Shown here in pieces: positions 25,377 to 38,245 of a stretch of 41,244 nt of DNA. The position numbers were made by a program, and so were the translations under genes. The notes beneath the pieces are model-generated. The model was not told where the DNA came from. It saw nothing but the letters and a program-made list of their open reading frames with translations, and did not search any database. The stretch is from Clostridiales bacterium (lineage in GTDB: Bacteria; Bacillota; Clostridia; Christensenellales; DUVY01), in contig DUVY01000082.1 of assembly GCA_012840805.1 (NCBI GenBank), positions 1 through 41,244 of the forward strand, in the 5' to 3' direction. Position 1 is the first letter of the stretch, and every line of letters begins with the position of its first letter.

Positions 25377-26620
25377 TTGCGCTGGACCTTTGCGATAAAA
25401 AATCCATCGGTATCCGAGATATGCGGCATTAATTGAACATAATTGCCTATATTTAAAGAATTGACAGCGATGTTCACAGGCGCGGACTCAAAATCGGGGT
25501 TATTTCTTAAAAATTTATTAACTATATCTTGATTTTCTTTTTTTAAGATTGTGCATGTGGAATAAATTAGACGACCGCCTTGTCTTACATATTTTGATGA
25601 AGTTGAGATAATTTCGTATTGCAACTTAGTAAGTTCGTTAATAATGTCTAGCGTTTTATGTTCAAATATATCGGATCTAGAATTTAAAACTCCCAACCCG
25701 CTGCAAGGAACATCGCACAAAACAACATCAAATCGTCTTTCCCATTGAGGAATGAATTTTGTAGCGTCGTTTAAGATAACTTCTATATTGTTTTCGCCCA
25801 TTCGCGATTTGTATGAGTTTATAAGTTCTAATCTATGAGGATGTATATCGCAAGAAATCAAAGATATTTTGGCTAATTGACTCAAAAACACGCTTTTGCC
25901 GCCCGGAGCTGCGCAGACATCCAACACTTTATCGCCGTCTTGGACATCAGCCGCCATACAAACAGCCATAGAACCCAAACTTTGAACGGTAAATAGCGAA
26001 TTATCAATATTATTTAGCTTTTTTAAAGTGTTATGACAGACATAATACCCGTATTCAGTCTTTTTATCCCTTTCAAAATCCAAGTATTTTTCAAAATCTT
26101 GGGATGTTATCTTTTTTGGGTTATGTCTTATATGAATTAATTGTTTTTTCGGATGAGAAAAGAACAAATCCGCCGTTTGCCGTCCATAATCTTTTTCTAG
26201 TTCTTTAATCGCCCAAACAGGCGCGTTATATTCTAAAGACTTTTTTTGATAATCGTCTTGAGGCATTTTAACATCTTTGCATCTTCTCAAAACTGCGTTT
26301 ATAAACGAAGGACTGCGTTTAAGTTTTTTTGCCAATTTAAGCATATTATTAACAACCGCATATTCGGGCTCATTCATAAAATAAATCTGATAAATGCCAA
26401 TTTTTAATATAACCGCATCGCTTATATGCGGATATTTTTTGGTAAGTTGCTTAATTATATACTCTAAGAAAAGATTTTTTTCAATGACGCCGTAAACTAT
26501 GCGCGTTATAACCTTTTTGTCTTTTTCGTTAACAGACTTTAAACCTGAATTAAGCGCTATATTGACATAGGCAGATTTAGCTAAAACTTTATATAATATC
26601 TGATAACTTTTAAAAATCAT
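25373..26620 (-). CDS. rsmB: 16S rRNA (cytosine-967-C5) methyltransferase RsmB
   Basis: 415 residues. An N-terminal NusB-like RNA-binding domain (about 1-135) is followed by a Rossmann SAM domain with DVCAAPGGKSVFLSQL. The two catalytic cysteines appear in DVPCSGLG (near 308) and YSTCTIL (near 355), as in RsmB/NOL1 enzymes. It overlaps both neighbours by 4 bases (fmt stop at its start, rlmN start at its stop), indicating tight translational coupling in the fmt-rsmB-rlmN block. Confidence 0.95.
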   Translation of the reverse strand: MIFKSYQILYKVLAKSAYVNIALNSGLKSVNEKDKKVITRIVYGVIEKNLFLEYIIKQLTKKYPHISDAVILKIGIYQIYFMNEPEYAVVNNMLKLAKKLKRSPSFINAVLRRCKDVKMPQDDYQKKSLEYNAPVWAIKELEKDYGRQTADLFFSHPKKQLIHIRHNPKKITSQDFEKYLDFERDKKTEYGYYVCHNTLKKLNNIDNSLFTVQSLGSMAVCMAADVQDGDKVLDVCAAPGGKSVFLSQLAKISLISCDIHPHRLELINSYKSRMGENNIEVILNDATKFIPQWERRFDVVLCDVPCSGLGVLNSRSDIFEHKTLDIINELTKLQYEIISTSSKYVRQGGRLIYSTCTILKKENQDIVNKFLRNNPDFESAPVNIAVNSLNIGNYVQLMPHISDTDGFFIAKVQRK

Positions 26621-27540
26621 TCAAATCTTTCGCCTACATATCTTTTATGTCCCCTTAAATAATCTGCGACATTCATTGCTTTTTTGCCCGACGCTTGAAT
26701 AGTCAACAAATCTAATGATTGCTTGCCGCACATTACCGTAATAACCTTATTATCAATATGGGCTATTGTGCCCGGTTTGACGGGGTATTCTTTGGGATTT
26801 ATTTTGGCTTTGATAATCTTAAATTTTTGCCCCCATAAAGAACTGTAAGCGCCAGGCCAGTTATAAAGACCGCGGATTAAGCAATCAATTTCCTCGGCGC
26901 TTTTGACCCAATCTATCTTGCCCATTTCTTTCTTTAGCATAGGATAATAAGAGGCTTGCTCGTTGTCTTGAGGAGTAAACACGGCTTGACCTTTTTCTAT
27001 TAAGTCAAGAGCCTCTATCAAAGCCTGAGCTCCCAAAACGCTAAGTTTTTCCCCAAGCGTTACGGCGTTATCTTCAATCTCTATAATAATTTCTTTGGAT
27101 AATAATATATCGCCCGTATCTAAACCTCGGGCAGTTTGCATAATCGTTACACCAGTTTTGCGCTCGCCTTTTATTATCGTCCATTGAATAGGCGCGGGAC
27201 CGCGATATTTAGGAAGCAATGATGCGTGAATATTAATTACGCCATAAGGGGCTAGGTTTAAAATTTCTTCGGATAAAATTTGACCATAGGCGGCGGTTAC
27301 CATAATATCAGGTTTGAGATTGAGAAGAGTCTGGATTTCTTTGTTAATGTTTTCAAATTGATATACCGGTATATTATGCTGCCTTGCACAATCAACCACA
27401 GGCGGAGATACAACCTTATATCCCCTGCCTTTTGGTCTATCCGGTTGGGATACTACCGCCAAAACCTTATGCGAAGAATTAATTAATTTTTCCAAAGGCA
27501 ATACTGCAAATTGCGGAGTGCCCAAATATACAACATTCAT
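26617..27540 (-). CDS. fmt: Methionyl-tRNA formyltransferase
   Basis: 307 residues. It formylates initiator Met-tRNA with 10-formyltetrahydrofolate. The N-terminal formyltransferase domain has MNVVYLGTPQFAV, then NIHASLLPKYRGPAPIQW with the catalytic Asn/His, and RGLDTGDIL. A C-terminal OB-like domain binds the tRNA. It follows def by 25 bases; the def-fmt pair couples formylation with later deformylation. Confidence 0.97.
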   Translation of the reverse strand: MNVVYLGTPQFAVLPLEKLINSSHKVLAVVSQPDRPKGRGYKVVSPPVVDCARQHNIPVYQFENINKEIQTLLNLKPDIMVTAAYGQILSEEILNLAPYGVINIHASLLPKYRGPAPIQWTIIKGERKTGVTIMQTARGLDTGDILLSKEIIIEIEDNAVTLGEKLSVLGAQALIEALDLIEKGQAVFTPQDNEQASYYPMLKKEMGKIDWVKSAEEIDCLIRGLYNWPGAYSSLWGQKFKIIKAKINPKEYPVKPGTIAHIDNKVITVMCGKQSLDLLTIQASGKKAMNVADYLRGHKRYVGERFE

Positions 27541-27565
27541 AAAAAATGCTCCAATAAAAACTTTT

Positions 27566-28036
27566 TTATTCTTTGGGTGTTATTGTTTCTAAAGTGCCTT
27601 CTATAACCTTATCTATGTATAATATGCCGTCCAAATGGTCAATTTCATGCGATATCGCTTGCGCAAAATAGCCTTCGGCGTTATATTTCACTTTTTTGCC
27701 GTGTCTATCATAAGCCACGACAGTCAAAGTTTGAGGGCGCATCACCTTCCCGCGTTTGCCAGGAACGCTAAGACACCCTTCTTCGCATTCTACCATATTG
27801 CCTATTTTGGTAATTTTGGGATTGACCAATTCTACCAATCCTTGCCCTACATCTATTACCACAACGCGCTTTAGTATGCTTACCTGAGGCGCGGCAAGTC
27901 CCGCGCCCTGATTATGATACATAGTTTTCGCCATATCGTCTATAAGTTCGGATAGACTCTGGTCGAACTCGGTAACTTCTTTTGCCTTTAATCTTAAAAT
28001 ATCATCGCCAATAAGCGCGATTTCTCTCAATGCCAT
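27566..28036 (-). CDS. def: Peptide deformylase
   Basis: 156 residues with all three deformylase motifs: GAGLAAPQV, EEGCLSVPG with the metal-binding Cys, and QAISHEIDHLDG with the HExxH-like HEIDH. It removes the N-formyl group from new proteins using a metal ion, usually Fe2+. It is 8 bases downstream of priA and leads into fmt. The length is typical of the type 1 enzymes. Confidence 0.96.
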   Translation of the reverse strand: MALREIALIGDDILRLKAKEVTEFDQSLSELIDDMAKTMYHNQGAGLAAPQVSILKRVVVIDVGQGLVELVNPKITKIGNMVECEEGCLSVPGKRGKVMRPQTLTVVAYDRHGKKVKYNAEGYFAQAISHEIDHLDGILYIDKVIEGTLETITPKE

Positions 28037-28044
28037 ATTGCTAT

Positions 28045-30249
28045 TTAGCTTAAGTCCTGAGGATTGATTTCCGAATAGACTAAAACATCCTTTTTGTCAT
28101 TATTTTTATTTATTATATTATAAATTTCAGCCAAATTCTTGTCAACACCGTCAGCAGTCAATCGCATTAATATCTGAACGCGATATTTTTTCTTAATGCG
28201 TTTTATAGGGGATTTCATCGCCTTTAAATACAAAAAGCGCTCCCTATCGCGCTCCGTCAAAGGTTTTATCTCGTCGTATATGTTTTTCAAAACTTCAATT
28301 GCGTTTTCCTCAATTTCCGAACATGCCAAAATTCTTATTATCGTGGAAAACGGCGGATATTTTGTTACGCTTCTGATATTGATTTCCTTTTGATAAAAAC
28401 CAAGATAATCATAGTTTTGCGCAAATTTATAAACATAATGTCTAGGCGAATAAGTTTGCAATATTACCAACCCTTCTTTTTGATCTCTGCCCGCTCTGCC
28501 CGAAACTTGAGTTATTAATTGAAATGTTCTCTCTGTGCTACGAAAATCTGAAAAATACAAGCTAAGATCAGCGTCCAAAATACCTACTAAGGTAACGTCC
28601 GAAAAATCATGTCCTTTGGTAACCATTTGCGTGCCTAACAAAATTTGCGCTTTATGCTCGGCGAAATCTTTTAATATTTTCAAATGCGCGTCTTTCGTGC
28701 GCGTCGTGTCATTATCCATTCTTAAAACGCTTACATCGGGAAAAAGTTTTTCTAACTCTTCTGTTACTCGCTGCGTGCCATATAATCCTTGTCTTATATG
28801 CTCGCTTCCGCATTGAGAACAGACTTTTAACACATGCGACCTTTTGGAGCAGTAATGGCATTTTAAAGCATTTTCTGCCCTATGAAAAACCATCGAAACA
28901 TCGCAATCCGAGCACTTTACCACATAACCGCACGAACGGCACATTTGATAAGAAGCGTATCCCCTGCGGTTTAAGAACAAGATGATTTGGTCGCCTTCTC
29001 TTAACGCGTCGCTCATACAGTCAATTAGCTCAAGAGAAAAAATACCGTGATTGCCCCGTCTTAACTCTTGAGTCATATCGACTATTTTGATTTTTGGCAA
29101 AGGTTTTTGATTGATACGATTGGGCATCTCTATCATATGAACTTTTTTTGATTGCGCCAAATAATAGCTTTCAATTGACGGCGTAGCGCTACCCAAAATC
29201 ATTACGGCTTTATTGTATCGGCGTCTAAATTCAGCTATCTCGTGCGTAAAATATCTTGGATTGTTTTCGGATATGTAACTAGGATCGTGCTCTTCGTCAA
29301 TAATAATAATCCCTATATCTTTAAGCGGCGCAAAAATCGCCGACCTCGCGCCTATTACTATAGAAGCCTCGCCTTTCAAAATTCGCCTCCATTCGTCGTA
29401 TCGCTCGCCCGTAGATAATCCACTGTGCAATATAGCGACATTATCGCCAAACCTGCTTTTAAACAATGAAAAAACTTGGGGAGTAAGCGAGATTTCGGGA
29501 ACTAATAAAACAGCGGTTTTATTGTTTTGGATGCAATCGTTGATGCAACGAATATAGATTTCGGTCTTGCCGCTACCCGTCACGCCATGCAATAAAAAGA
29601 TCTGGTCTCGGGCGTTTTTTATAGTATCATAAGCGTTAAGTTGTTCTGAAGTTAAACTAAATATTTCATTTTTGGCCTTGATATCTTTATAAGGCGTTCT
29701 TTTAATCTCTTTTGAAACAATCTCAATCAAACCTTTTTGCTCTAGCGCCCTTAACGGCGCCGAAGAAAAGTTATTATTAATATAAGAGCTTTCAACTTCT
29801 TCTTCGCAGGATAATAAATATTCCATCAATTCTATTTGGGACTTTGCCCTAGGATTAATAATATCAAAGATATCGCCTTTTGACAATCCGCTTTTAACTT
29901 TGACATAGTTTTTGGTCAAAGCTTTTATCCTGCCGCCGCGCATCTGCGCGGGAATAAATAGTCTCAAAGCGTCAACTTTTTTTAAATTATAACGCTCAGT
30001 CATAAAGCGCATAAGCGCAAGCATTTCGTTACTGATAACGGGAACTTCATCTAAAGGTCTTATAATTTGTTTAAGTTTTTCAAAATCATAATCGGGAGTT
30101 TGTTTTTGACCTATAATAAAGCCTTCTATATACTGTCTGCCAAACGGAACATAAACTCTGCTGCCTATCGGGATATTGTCTGGATTGAGATATTCAAAAA
30201 CTTTATCAACATTGGAATGATTGATATCTACGATAACCTCGGCTATCAT
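28045..30249 (-). CDS. priA: Primosomal protein N' (replication restart helicase PriA)
   Basis: 734 residues. It has an N-terminal 3' DNA-binding domain, an SF2 helicase with GVTGSGKTEIY (Walker A) and IIIIDEEHDPSY (DEEH box), and a zinc-binding insert of cysteine pairs (CRSCGYVVKCSDC ... CHYC ... CSQCG). The C-terminal lobe has QVSGRAGR. PriA reloads the replisome at stalled forks. It lies 4 bases after coaBC and 8 before def, in the conserved order. Confidence 0.97.
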   Translation of the reverse strand: MIAEVIVDINHSNVDKVFEYLNPDNIPIGSRVYVPFGRQYIEGFIIGQKQTPDYDFEKLKQIIRPLDEVPVISNEMLALMRFMTERYNLKKVDALRLFIPAQMRGGRIKALTKNYVKVKSGLSKGDIFDIINPRAKSQIELMEYLLSCEEEVESSYINNNFSSAPLRALEQKGLIEIVSKEIKRTPYKDIKAKNEIFSLTSEQLNAYDTIKNARDQIFLLHGVTGSGKTEIYIRCINDCIQNNKTAVLLVPEISLTPQVFSLFKSRFGDNVAILHSGLSTGERYDEWRRILKGEASIVIGARSAIFAPLKDIGIIIIDEEHDPSYISENNPRYFTHEIAEFRRRYNKAVMILGSATPSIESYYLAQSKKVHMIEMPNRINQKPLPKIKIVDMTQELRRGNHGIFSLELIDCMSDALREGDQIILFLNRRGYASYQMCRSCGYVVKCSDCDVSMVFHRAENALKCHYCSKRSHVLKVCSQCGSEHIRQGLYGTQRVTEELEKLFPDVSVLRMDNDTTRTKDAHLKILKDFAEHKAQILLGTQMVTKGHDFSDVTLVGILDADLSLYFSDFRSTERTFQLITQVSGRAGRDQKEGLVILQTYSPRHYVYKFAQNYDYLGFYQKEINIRSVTKYPPFSTIIRILACSEIEENAIEVLKNIYDEIKPLTERDRERFLYLKAMKSPIKRIKKKYRVQILMRLTADGVDKNLAEIYNIINKNNDKKDVLVYSEINPQDLS

Positions 30250-30253
30250 AGAA

Positions 30254-31447
30254 TTAAAACTTCCTTAAAGTTAATATGTTATCAAAAATTATCTCAGCTA
30301 ACTCTGTCTTTAACATTTTGTCAAGATTTACTATCTTATCTTTAAATATCAAAGAGGCTATATTAGTATCAATATCAAAACCCGCGCCTTCCAATGTAAC
30401 ATTATTTGCCACAGCCATATCCGCGTTTTTTTTGATAAATTTATCTTTGGCGTTAACGGTAGCGTCTTGTGTTTCGGCCGAGAAAATAACCAAAATCTTA
30501 TCGCCTTTTACCTTGCCTAACTCTTGCGCGATATCTATATTTTTTTCAAGTTCTAAAGTAATCTGCTCGGATTTTATTTTTTGGTTAAATTTATCTTTGA
30601 TACGATAATCCGACGGCGCGGCGGCCATAATGATAATATCGGCTAATTTATAGTGTTGCATTACAGCATTATACATATCATCGGTTGAAAAAACGCCGAT
30701 TTTTTTAGCCTCAAAATCCATAGGCGCTTTGATATTGCCGTGTATAAAAATAACCTCAGCACCGCGGCTTACAGCTTCCTTAGCCAAAGCTATGCCCATT
30801 TTCCCGCTGGAGTAATTGGTTATACATCTTACCCCGTCAATATCTTCTCTTGTGGCGCCCGCGGTTATCAAAACTGTTTTGTTGACTAAATCTTTTTTGG
30901 GATAAATTATTTTTTTGATATGCCGTTCGATAACTTCGGGTTCCGCCATTCTGCCCGAGCCTTGATCGCCACAAGCTAAATGCCCTTCTTCGCCATATAA
31001 AATATGATAGCCAAGACTTTGAAGCTTTTTTATGTTTTCTTGCGTTATAGGATTGCGCAGCATTTCGGTATTCATAGTCGGACAAACCAGTTTGGGCGCT
31101 GTGGACGCCAAAGTATTAGTAGTCAAAAAATCATCTGCTATGCCATGCGCGATTTTAGCTATTACATTTGCGGTGGCGGGCGCGATTACCAAAATATCAG
31201 CCTTTTTAGCCAAAGAGATGTGCTGGACATTAGGCTCAAAATTGGTATCAAACATATCCATAATAACTTTGTTTTTGGACAAAGTTTGTAGGGTTAAAGG
31301 GGTTACAAAATGTTGCGCGTGCTTAGTCAAAATAATATGCGTATCAGCGCCCTGTTTTTGCAAACGGCTCGTAAGCGCACATATCTTATACGCGGCAATC
31401 CCGCCGCTTATCCCTATAACTATTGTTTTGTTTTTGAGATTATCCAT
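30254..31447 (-). CDS. coaBC: Bifunctional phosphopantothenoylcysteine decarboxylase / phosphopantothenate-cysteine ligase
   Basis: 397 residues. The N-terminal CoaC flavoprotein (about 1-180) has GISGGIAAYK, APATANVIAKIAHGIADDFLTT, TMNTEML and the GSGRMAEPE substrate-clamp region with active Cys nearby (ACGDQGSGRMAE). The C-terminal CoaB ligase has ITAGATREDIDGVRCITNYSSGKMG and AAAPSDYR. Together they make 4'-phosphopantetheine for coenzyme A. The ATG overlaps the rpoZ stop by one base (TAATG). Confidence 0.96.
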   Translation of the reverse strand: MDNLKNKTIVIGISGGIAAYKICALTSRLQKQGADTHIILTKHAQHFVTPLTLQTLSKNKVIMDMFDTNFEPNVQHISLAKKADILVIAPATANVIAKIAHGIADDFLTTNTLASTAPKLVCPTMNTEMLRNPITQENIKKLQSLGYHILYGEEGHLACGDQGSGRMAEPEVIERHIKKIIYPKKDLVNKTVLITAGATREDIDGVRCITNYSSGKMGIALAKEAVSRGAEVIFIHGNIKAPMDFEAKKIGVFSTDDMYNAVMQHYKLADIIIMAAAPSDYRIKDKFNQKIKSEQITLELEKNIDIAQELGKVKGDKILVIFSAETQDATVNAKDKFIKKNADMAVANNVTLEGAGFDIDTNIASLIFKDKIVNLDKMLKTELAEIIFDNILTLRKF

Positions 31448-31641
31448 TATCCTTTCGCGATTTGAACTTTTCCTTCATAAACTTCTTGAGCGGCGTAAGA
31501 TATAGCGTTAATATTGGTTTCTTCCAAAAGCTCGGGTTTTTTATCTAATAATTGACGAGCTCTTTTTGCAATCAAACAACATAAAGCGTATTTGCTGTCA
31601 ATCATTTCAATCAATTTATCAATGGGGGGTTGTGTCATCAT
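31447..31641 (-). CDS. rpoZ: DNA-directed RNA polymerase omega subunit
   Basis: 64 residues. The helix-rich SKYALCCLIAKRARQLLD and INAISYAAQEVYEGKV segments are the conserved omega region that wraps the beta-prime tail. Length is typical of Firmicutes omega. The first ATG overlaps the gmk stop (ATGA); a second ATG follows immediately and either could be used. It sits between gmk and coaBC as in Bacillus. Confidence 0.95.
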   Translation of the reverse strand: MMTQPPIDKLIEMIDSKYALCCLIAKRARQLLDKKPELLEETNINAISYAAQEVYEGKVQIAKG

Positions 31642-32255
31642 ATTATATTTTCTCCTTTTAACAATTTGTCAATTTTATTTTTATTTCTAGAAGTTTTTGC
31701 TTTTTCGGCTGAAATTATATCAACAACTTTTTTAGCGGCTTTATCTATGTTATTATTTACAACAAAATAGTCATAAAAGCTAGCTTCTTCAAGCTCTTGT
31801 TTTGTTTGCGACAGCCGCAAAGCCTTGACTTCTTCGGTTTCAGTGCCTCTTTGGTTAAGTCTATTGGAAAGCTCATCTATTGATGGCGGCGATATAAAAA
31901 TTCTTACGCAATCGTTATACGTCTGTTTTATTAATCTAGCGCCCTGTATATCAAGCTCAAATATCATATCATCGCCTTTTTCTAACGCCTCCAAGACAGG
32001 CTTTTTAGGCGTGCCATAAAAATTTTGATATACCTGTGCGTATTCCAAAAGCCCATCATCTTTGACAAGAGCGTCAAATTGTTCTTGAGTAATAAAGTGA
32101 TAATGAACGCCGTCTATTTCATTTGGTCTGCGCGGTCTTGTCGTTACCGATATAGATTTTTTTAAATTTGGCAACAACTCTCTTACTCTTTTGTTGACTG
32201 TTCCCTTTCCTACCCCGCTTGGACCCGATAATACTATTAATATGCCCTTGGACAT
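31638..32255 (-). CDS. gmk: Guanylate kinase
   Basis: 205 residues. Phosphorylates GMP to GDP with ATP. VLSGPSGVGKGTV is the Walker A loop, and SVTTRPRRPNEIDGVHYHF is the GMP-binding segment; DIQGA and the lid arginines in RLNQRGTE are present. It begins only 3 bases after yicC. The small remA (DUF370) gene that lies between yicC and gmk in Bacillus and many clostridia is absent here. Confidence 0.97.
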   Translation of the reverse strand: MSKGILIVLSGPSGVGKGTVNKRVRELLPNLKKSISVTTRPRRPNEIDGVHYHFITQEQFDALVKDDGLLEYAQVYQNFYGTPKKPVLEALEKGDDMIFELDIQGARLIKQTYNDCVRIFISPPSIDELSNRLNQRGTETEEVKALRLSQTKQELEEASFYDYFVVNNNIDKAAKKVVDIISAEKAKTSRNKNKIDKLLKGENII

Positions 32256-32258
32256 TTT

Positions 32259-33125
32259 TTACTCCACATTGCGCGTATGTTCTTTTAGTTTTTCTAATTG
32301 GCATTTCATTTCAATCAAAAGCTTAGAGACATCAATGTCGTTACACTTACTGCACATTGTGTTAACTTCCCGCAACATTTCTTGCAAAATAAAATCCAAC
32401 TTTTTTCCTGAACACTCTTCGCTTATTATCTCGAATGAAAACTGATCAATATGCGAATTCATGCGGCTTAATTCCTCATTTATATCAGCTTTATCGGCAA
32501 AAAACGCCACTTCGTTAAGCAATCTAGCTTCATCCAAAGAATAATCTTTTAAAATTTCTTGTATGCGGGATTTTATTTTTTCTCTATATTCGTCCACAAT
32601 AATAGGCGCTCTTTTGGCAACTATATCAAGCAAAGATTGCAAGCTGTTTATGATATTTCGCATATCTTCTTGTATGCTCTTGCCTTCAATTTGACGCATT
32701 TTATCGTATTCAAGAAGACAATTATTCAACCCCTCAATAACAACATCATCCCAGATATCAGAGTTATTATTGACTTTTAAAACATCGGGCAATTTTAGCA
32801 TAACCGAAGTAGTAAAATCGTCAGGCAAATTATATTTTTCTTTTAGTGTTTTTGAGGCGTCTAGATACGCCGATACAGCAGACAAATCAAGCTCTATAGG
32901 TTTGGGGATATCGGCGTTAAGCGAAAATAAAAAATAAACATCAACACTGCCCCTTTTAATAAAGCTTTGGATACATTTTCTTATCTGGTCCTCGTTTAAT
33001 GCCATACTTTTAGGTATATGGGTATTTATATCCAAAAATCTGTTGTTAACAGATTTGATCTCAATTGTCAATTCTCCATAATCGTTTTTTATGCTGTATT
33101 TTCCATATCCGGTCATGCTTTTCAT
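32259..33125 (-). CDS. yicC: YicC-family endoribonuclease
   Basis: 288 residues beginning MKSMTGYGK, the hallmark start of the YicC/YloC family. The C-terminal DUF1732 domain includes the conserved VNTMCSKCNDIDVSKLLIEMK. E. coli YicC is an RNase that acts with PNPase on small RNA, and B. subtilis YloC is its homologue. It heads the long cluster and has a strong promoter that overlaps the ligA stop codon. Confidence 0.93.
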   Translation of the reverse strand: MKSMTGYGKYSIKNDYGELTIEIKSVNNRFLDINTHIPKSMALNEDQIRKCIQSFIKRGSVDVYFLFSLNADIPKPIELDLSAVSAYLDASKTLKEKYNLPDDFTTSVMLKLPDVLKVNNNSDIWDDVVIEGLNNCLLEYDKMRQIEGKSIQEDMRNIINSLQSLLDIVAKRAPIIVDEYREKIKSRIQEILKDYSLDEARLLNEVAFFADKADINEELSRMNSHIDQFSFEIISEECSGKKLDFILQEMLREVNTMCSKCNDIDVSKLLIEMKCQLEKLKEHTRNVE

Positions 33126-33176
33126 TTGTTTCCGCCTATTTTGCTACAAGTTTTTATACCAAGAATTTCAATTTTC

Positions 33177-37345
<4,169 letters not shown>

Positions 37346-37350
37346 CGTTA

Positions 37351-37641
37351 TTATTTGCCTTTAAGTCGCTCTATTACTCTTTTGTAGCCATTTTCCCCAT
37401 AATTTAAACTTTTGTGCACGCGACTAATAGTGGCAGCGCTGGCGCCGGTTTTTTTTGTTATTTCGGTATAGATTTTACCTTTGTCTAACATAAGCGCGAT
37501 CTCAAACCTTTGAATCATAGCTCGTAATTCAGCCACGGTGCATAAATCTTCAAAAAAATCATAGCATTCGTCAATAGATTGCAACGACAAAATCGCATCA
37601 AATAATTGATCGGCTTGAGGAGATTTAAATTTTGATGACAT
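37351..37641 (-). CDS. yerC: YerC/YecD family TrpR-related protein
   Basis: 96 residues, a helical TrpR-like DNA-binding fold. AELRAMIQRFEIALMLDKGKIYTEITKKTGASAATISRVHKSLNYG contains the helix-turn-helix, split here as AELRAMIQRFEIALMLDKGK and TGASAATISRVHKSLNYG. No tryptophan-operon link is seen; regulons of YerC proteins are poorly known. It leads the yerC-pcrA-ligA operon, 5 bases ahead of pcrA. Confidence 0.92.
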   Translation of the reverse strand: MSSKFKSPQADQLFDAILSLQSIDECYDFFEDLCTVAELRAMIQRFEIALMLDKGKIYTEITKKTGASAATISRVHKSLNYGENGYKRVIERLKGK

Positions 37642-37664
37642 TTGTTTTTACCTCTTATGTATGT

Positions 37665-37693
37665 ATTTTAACAAAAAACAAAATAACAGTCTA
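37665..37693 (-). promoter_or_regulatory. Promoter of yerC-pcrA-ligA
   Basis: Minus-strand TAGACT (37693-37688), 17 bases, TAAAAT (37670-37665), preceded by a TG extended -10. The predicted start is near 37658, with a 16-base leader containing AGAGG. Confidence 0.5.
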
Positions 37694-37769
37694 GCAGAAG
37701 AATACAACAATTAGTTTATAAAAAAATACGAAAATTAAATATGATTTAATTAACAGGCGCAAAAAAACA

Positions 37770-37786
37770 ACCTTCAATATGAAGGT
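37770..37786 (-). terminator. Terminator after the DtxR-type regulator
   Basis: A 7-bp stem, ACCTTCA with TGAAGGT, and 3-base loop, followed on the minus strand by TGTTTTTTT. It lies 13 bases past the stop. Confidence 0.8.
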
Positions 37787-37798
37787 CTGAAGATATTT

Positions 37799-38191
37799 TT
37801 ATCTTTCTTCAAGCTTATTTATTAACAATTTCATCTTAAAGACTGTATCGTCGCTGATTATATGTTCTATCTTACAAGCCTCGACTTCGGCGGTCACTTC
37901 ATCCACGCCCAAAACCTTTATCAAAAACGATTTTATGTTAGTATGCTTAGTTAAAATATATTCTGCGCGCCTTTCTCCCGCTTGAGTCAATTCAACAAGC
38001 CCGTATCTTTCTTGATTGACAAACCCTTTATCCTTTAATAAGCTAATAGCGTTATTGACGCTTGGCTTGGCTATGCCTAATTCAATAGCTATATCTGTAA
38101 CTCTAACGCTTGAATTAAGTCTCCTAAGGTTATAAATCGCTTCCAAATAATCTTCTAAAGAAGGTGAAATTTTTTTACCCGAATTACTCAT
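37799..38191 (-). CDS. DtxR/MntR-family metal-dependent repressor
   Basis: 130 residues. The N-terminal winged helix opens with ISPSLEDYLEAIYNLRRL, continues with VRVTDIAIELGIAKPSVNNAISLLKDKGFV, and has GLVELTQAGERRA. The dimerisation/metal domain has a His in TKHTNIKSFL and CKIEHIIS with Cys, Glu and His ligands, as in MntR and IdeR. There is no C-terminal SH3-like domain, so it is the short MntR-like form. Whether it senses Mn2+ or Fe2+ cannot be told, and no metal transporter is nearby. It has no Shine-Dalgarno, and its promoter and palindrome run into the start codon. Confidence 0.9.
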   Translation of the reverse strand: MSNSGKKISPSLEDYLEAIYNLRRLNSSVRVTDIAIELGIAKPSVNNAISLLKDKGFVNQERYGLVELTQAGERRAEYILTKHTNIKSFLIKVLGVDEVTAEVEACKIEHIISDDTVFKMKLLINKLEER

Positions 38192-38227
38192 AATATTATA
38201 ATATTACAAAAAGCTATCCAAAGTCAA
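38191..38227 (-). promoter_or_regulatory. Promoter plus 16-bp palindrome at the start codon of the DtxR-type gene
   Basis: Minus-strand TTGACT (38227-38222), 18 bases, TATTAT (38203-38198). The predicted +1 is at 38191, the A of the ATG. The -10 box lies within the perfect palindrome TAATATTATAATATTA (38191-38206), a candidate operator for autoregulation. Confidence 0.55.
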
Positions 38228-38245
38228 TACAAGCCCCAAAACGCG

